NCBI GenBank assembly: GCA_949285775.1
Contig: CASEAD010000158.1
Location: 1 to 7,615 of the forward strand
From: an uncultured bacterium
GTDB taxonomy: Bacteria > Bacillota_I > Bacilli_A > RF39 > UBA660
Reading direction: 5' to 3'
Length of the DNA: 7,615 nucleotides
Shown: positions 6,239 through 7,615 of the stretch, piece by piece
How positions within the stretch are numbered: the stretch's first letter is position 1
How the letters are laid out: every line of letters begins with the position of its first letter
Position numbers and translations under genes: made by a program
Notes under the pieces: generated by a model
The model's database searches: none
Seen by the model: the letters and a program-made list of their open reading frames with translations, nothing else
What the model was told of the DNA's origin: nothing

Positions 6239-6743
6239 AAAGAATTATTTTAAATGAAGGTTCCTTAGATTTTATTTTTTTAGACTTATCAGTTGGTGTA
6301 AAATAATAATCCCTATTAATAGGAGGTATTCCTTGGTTATGATTTTGATTATTATTGTTAGAATGTTTCTTATCCTTAACTGTGTTTAAATCTCTCTCAA
6401 TCTTAGATATTTTTCTTGATATAGATTGAATTTTATCCTTATAATATTTCTTTTTAATAAATTTGCCAATTACTGTTCCCCCAAAGAATAATGAACTTAT
6501 AATAAATGAAAGAGTTAAATATATTAAAATAATAGGAATAAAGATATTTAATGAAACAATAACATTCAAAACACAAAAAAATGGACTTCCTAATAATAAT
6601 ATACCAATATAACATAAAATGTGATTTATTATATCTAGTTTATTAAGCTTATATTCACTTTTATACTTTTTTAATGTCTTTTTAGCTTTATTTAAATTAT
6701 TTAATAATGTATTATTTTTAGTTATTTGTTGTTCTTTATTCAT
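6237..6743 (-). CDS. Two-TM coiled-coil membrane protein of unknown function
   Basis: I do not recognise this 168-residue protein. A basic, helical N-terminal region (about 1-36, LNNLNKAKKTLKKYKSEYKL) could form a coiled coil. Two membrane helices follow at about 40-62 and 67-93, then a second charged helix (about 97-126, KIQSISRKISKIERDLNTVKDK), a low-complexity Asn/His/Gln segment (127-137) and a tail with GIPPINRDYYFTPTDKSKK. With two membrane passes both charged ends should face the cytoplasm, where the two helices may pair. The start is MNKEQQ at 6743-6741: AAAGGGGGA lies at 6751-6759, 7 nt upstream. A longer frame from an ATG at 6785 would add MYNSMWFSLKGDII, but that ATG overlaps the -10 hexamer of the likely promoter and would not be transcribed. 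Confidence 0.78.
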   Translation of the reverse strand: MNKEQQITKNNTLLNNLNKAKKTLKKYKSEYKLNKLDIINHILCYIGILLLGSPFFCVLNVIVSLNIFIPIILIYLTLSFIISSLFFGGTVIGKFIKKKYYKDKIQSISRKISKIERDLNTVKDKKHSNNNNQNHNQGIPPINRDYYFTPTDKSKKIKSKEPSFKIIL

Positions 6744-6750
6744 TATAATA

Positions 6751-6759
6751 TCCCCCTTT
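6751..6759 (-). promoter_or_regulatory. Ribosome binding site fixing the start at 6743
   Basis: On the minus strand AAAGGGGGA (6759-6751) is followed by a 7-nt spacer and ATG at 6743-6741. No comparable site precedes the upstream in-frame ATG at 6785, so this site decides the gene start. Confidence 0.68.
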
Positions 6760-6776
6760 AATGAAAACCACATACT

Positions 6777-6804
6777 ATTATACATAATTTATAGATAAAT
6801 GCAA
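6777..6804 (-). promoter_or_regulatory. Promoter of the two-TM membrane protein gene
   Basis: On the minus strand, -35 TTGCAT (6804-6799; four of six) and a perfect -10 TATAAT (6782-6777) are 16 bp apart. The -10 directly follows an ATG at 6785-6783 that opens a longer version of the gene. A start near 6770 leaves a leader of about 27 nt with the ribosome binding site. Confidence 0.55.
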
Positions 6805-6920
6805 GTACTTTAGAATATTAATACAATATTTTACATCTAATTAATTATATTTTATTTCTAATTCATTAATCTTTTTAATACTTATTAAATATCGATTATA
6901 ATTTATCTTTTAAATATTTA

Positions 6921-6964
6921 GAAAAAAGAAATACACTATTGACTATTTTTCTTTCTTAATAGTG
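6921..6964 (-). terminator. Probable terminator overlapping the end of the right-edge gene
   Basis: On the minus strand CACTATT (6964-6958) pairs with AATAGTG (6940-6934) around a 17-nt loop, followed by the T-rich TATTTCTTTTTTC. The hairpin overlaps the last codons and TAG stop (6938-6936). An alternative pairing uses ACTATT/AATAGT within 6942-6963. The long loop makes it a moderate candidate. Confidence 0.4.
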
Positions 6965-7615
6965 ATACTCCTCTCTTCTTACTTAGATATTCACCCAAAT
7001 TAATTGTTTTAAAATCACGTGTTCTAGTATATTCTTCTCTTCTAACTTTTATTTCTTCATCAGATACATCTAATAAACTTAATAAATCATCTGCTTTACT
7101 TACTATATCTACTTTGTCTTCAGTAGTAGACTCTATTTCTCTATAAGAATCATCCCCTTCTTTAGGCTCATATCCTTTAATATTAAGCGATAAATTTATA
7201 ATACCAGTTTTAACATTAAGCAAAAAATTAATAATACTATTTAATTCTAGTATGTTATCGTTAATTATGTTACTATTTTTTTGTCCTAAATTATTTATAA
7301 TGTTCCTAGGATATGGCATTTCGTTTTCTTTAATATAGTCATTAACAATATCATCAATCCTCATCATAACATATATTAAATATTCAAATATACTAGTATA
7401 CTTAATATTTAGCATCTTTGCATGATAAGAATTAATATAATATTCATCTATTTCTCTGGCTAAAAATTTAATATAAGAAAGTAAATATACATATATACTA
7501 TTATTATCCTCAATACGTTCATAATTAACTACCATATTATCCCATGATCTATTTTTAAAATCATCAAAATAATCTATTCTATCCGCCAAATCTACAATTT
7601 GATTTAAAGTATAAT
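6936..7615 (-). CDS. Unrecognised protein, 5' end beyond the window (partial)
   Basis: At least 226 residues read from the right edge to a TAG stop; I do not recognise the family. The frame is open to the last base of the window (TLNQIVDLADRIDYFDDF near the edge). A TTG at 7589-7587 could be read as a start but has no ribosome binding site, so the gene very probably continues beyond 7615. The visible part is soluble. A mostly helical region rich in Tyr, Ile and Asn (about the first 140 residues, including YVYLLSYIKFLAREIDEYYIN) leads into an acidic linker (EPKEGDDSYREIESTTEDKVD). A short helix with DDLLSLLDVSDEEIKVRREE and a basic tail ending in YLSKKRGVSLLRKKNSQ follow. The charge switch from acidic linker to basic tail suggests a flexible C-terminal interaction segment, but nothing fixes a function. 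It ends about 150 bp from the promoter of the two-TM gene; the gap has no gene. Confidence 0.72.
   Translation of the reverse strand, partial: YTLNQIVDLADRIDYFDDFKNRSWDNMVVNYERIEDNNSIYVYLLSYIKFLAREIDEYYINSYHAKMLNIKYTSIFEYLIYVMMRIDDIVNDYIKENEMPYPRNIINNLGQKNSNIINDNILELNSIINFLLNVKTGIINLSLNIKGYEPKEGDDSYREIESTTEDKVDIVSKADDLLSLLDVSDEEIKVRREEYTRTRDFKTINLGEYLSKKRGVSLLRKKNSQ

Noticed and set aside
6786..6935. Possible small gene or RNA in the 150-bp gap before the right-edge gene.
   Set aside because: No open frame with a ribosome binding site and no stable hairpin could be seen apart from the terminator at its right end.
7587..7589. TTG start codon giving a complete 217-residue protein.
   Set aside because: There is no Shine-Dalgarno-like sequence upstream and the frame stays open to the window edge, so a 5'-partial gene is the simpler reading.
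1..7615. CRISPR repeats, tRNA or rRNA genes, transposase or phage-integration signals.
   Set aside because: No regularly spaced direct repeats, no GC-richer structured blocks of tRNA type and no integrase or transposase motifs were found on either strand.

Overview
This is a very AT-rich window with AT-biased codons, strong AGGAGG-type ribosome binding sites and many genes ending in TAA. Tryptophan is encoded throughout by TGG (for example ten times in the glycosyltransferase), and none of the nine genes ends in TGA. The window therefore reads cleanly with the standard bacterial code and does not look like a TGA=Trp mycoplasma. A low-GC Bacillota is the best reading, perhaps one of the uncultured gut Bacilli (RF39-like or Erysipelotrichales-like) or an AT-rich clostridium. 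That placement is inference from composition and gene content only.

Layout. Positions 1-1192 (+) hold a two-gene operon: a membrane-anchored ComEC-type metallo-beta-lactamase-fold hydrolase, and a small DUF3006-like protein whose start lies just past the hydrolase stop. A hairpin and T run follow. Next comes a 363-residue glycosyltransferase (1251-2342, +) with a GT-A catalytic half and a TPR half. It converges on a membrane-anchored GH3/NagZ-like beta-N-acetylhexosaminidase (2379-3749, -), and the two share one hairpin terminator. Continuing on the minus strand are a CorA-family divalent-cation transporter (3850-4788), which has its own extended -10 promoter, and an unrecognised helical protein (4920-5762). 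A divergent intergenic region carries a near-consensus promoter (-35 TTTACA, 17 bp, -10 TATAAT) that drives a small multi-helix membrane protein (5909-6223, +). This gene runs into a 13-bp perfect-stem bidirectional terminator shared with a convergent two-TM coiled-coil membrane protein (6237-6743, -). The right edge holds the 3' part of another unrecognised gene (6936 to beyond 7615, -).

Three gene starts need care. The DUF3006-like gene most likely starts at 980, five codons into the longest frame. The two-TM protein starts at 6743, because the -10 box overlaps the upstream ATG. The last gene is open through the window edge; the internal TTG at 7587-7589 is not convincing as a start.

How the genes work together: apart from the first pair these look like independent, mostly single-gene transcription units. 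Several concern the cell surface (secreted hydrolase, glycosyltransferase, wall-amino-sugar hydrolase, ion transporter, small membrane proteins), but nothing here shows a shared pathway. I see no mobile element, CRISPR array, tRNA or rRNA, and no strong case for a new multi-gene system. The best leads are the TPR glycosyltransferase with no evident substrate, the extra N-terminal domain on the GH3 enzyme, and the group of four unrecognised genes at the right.
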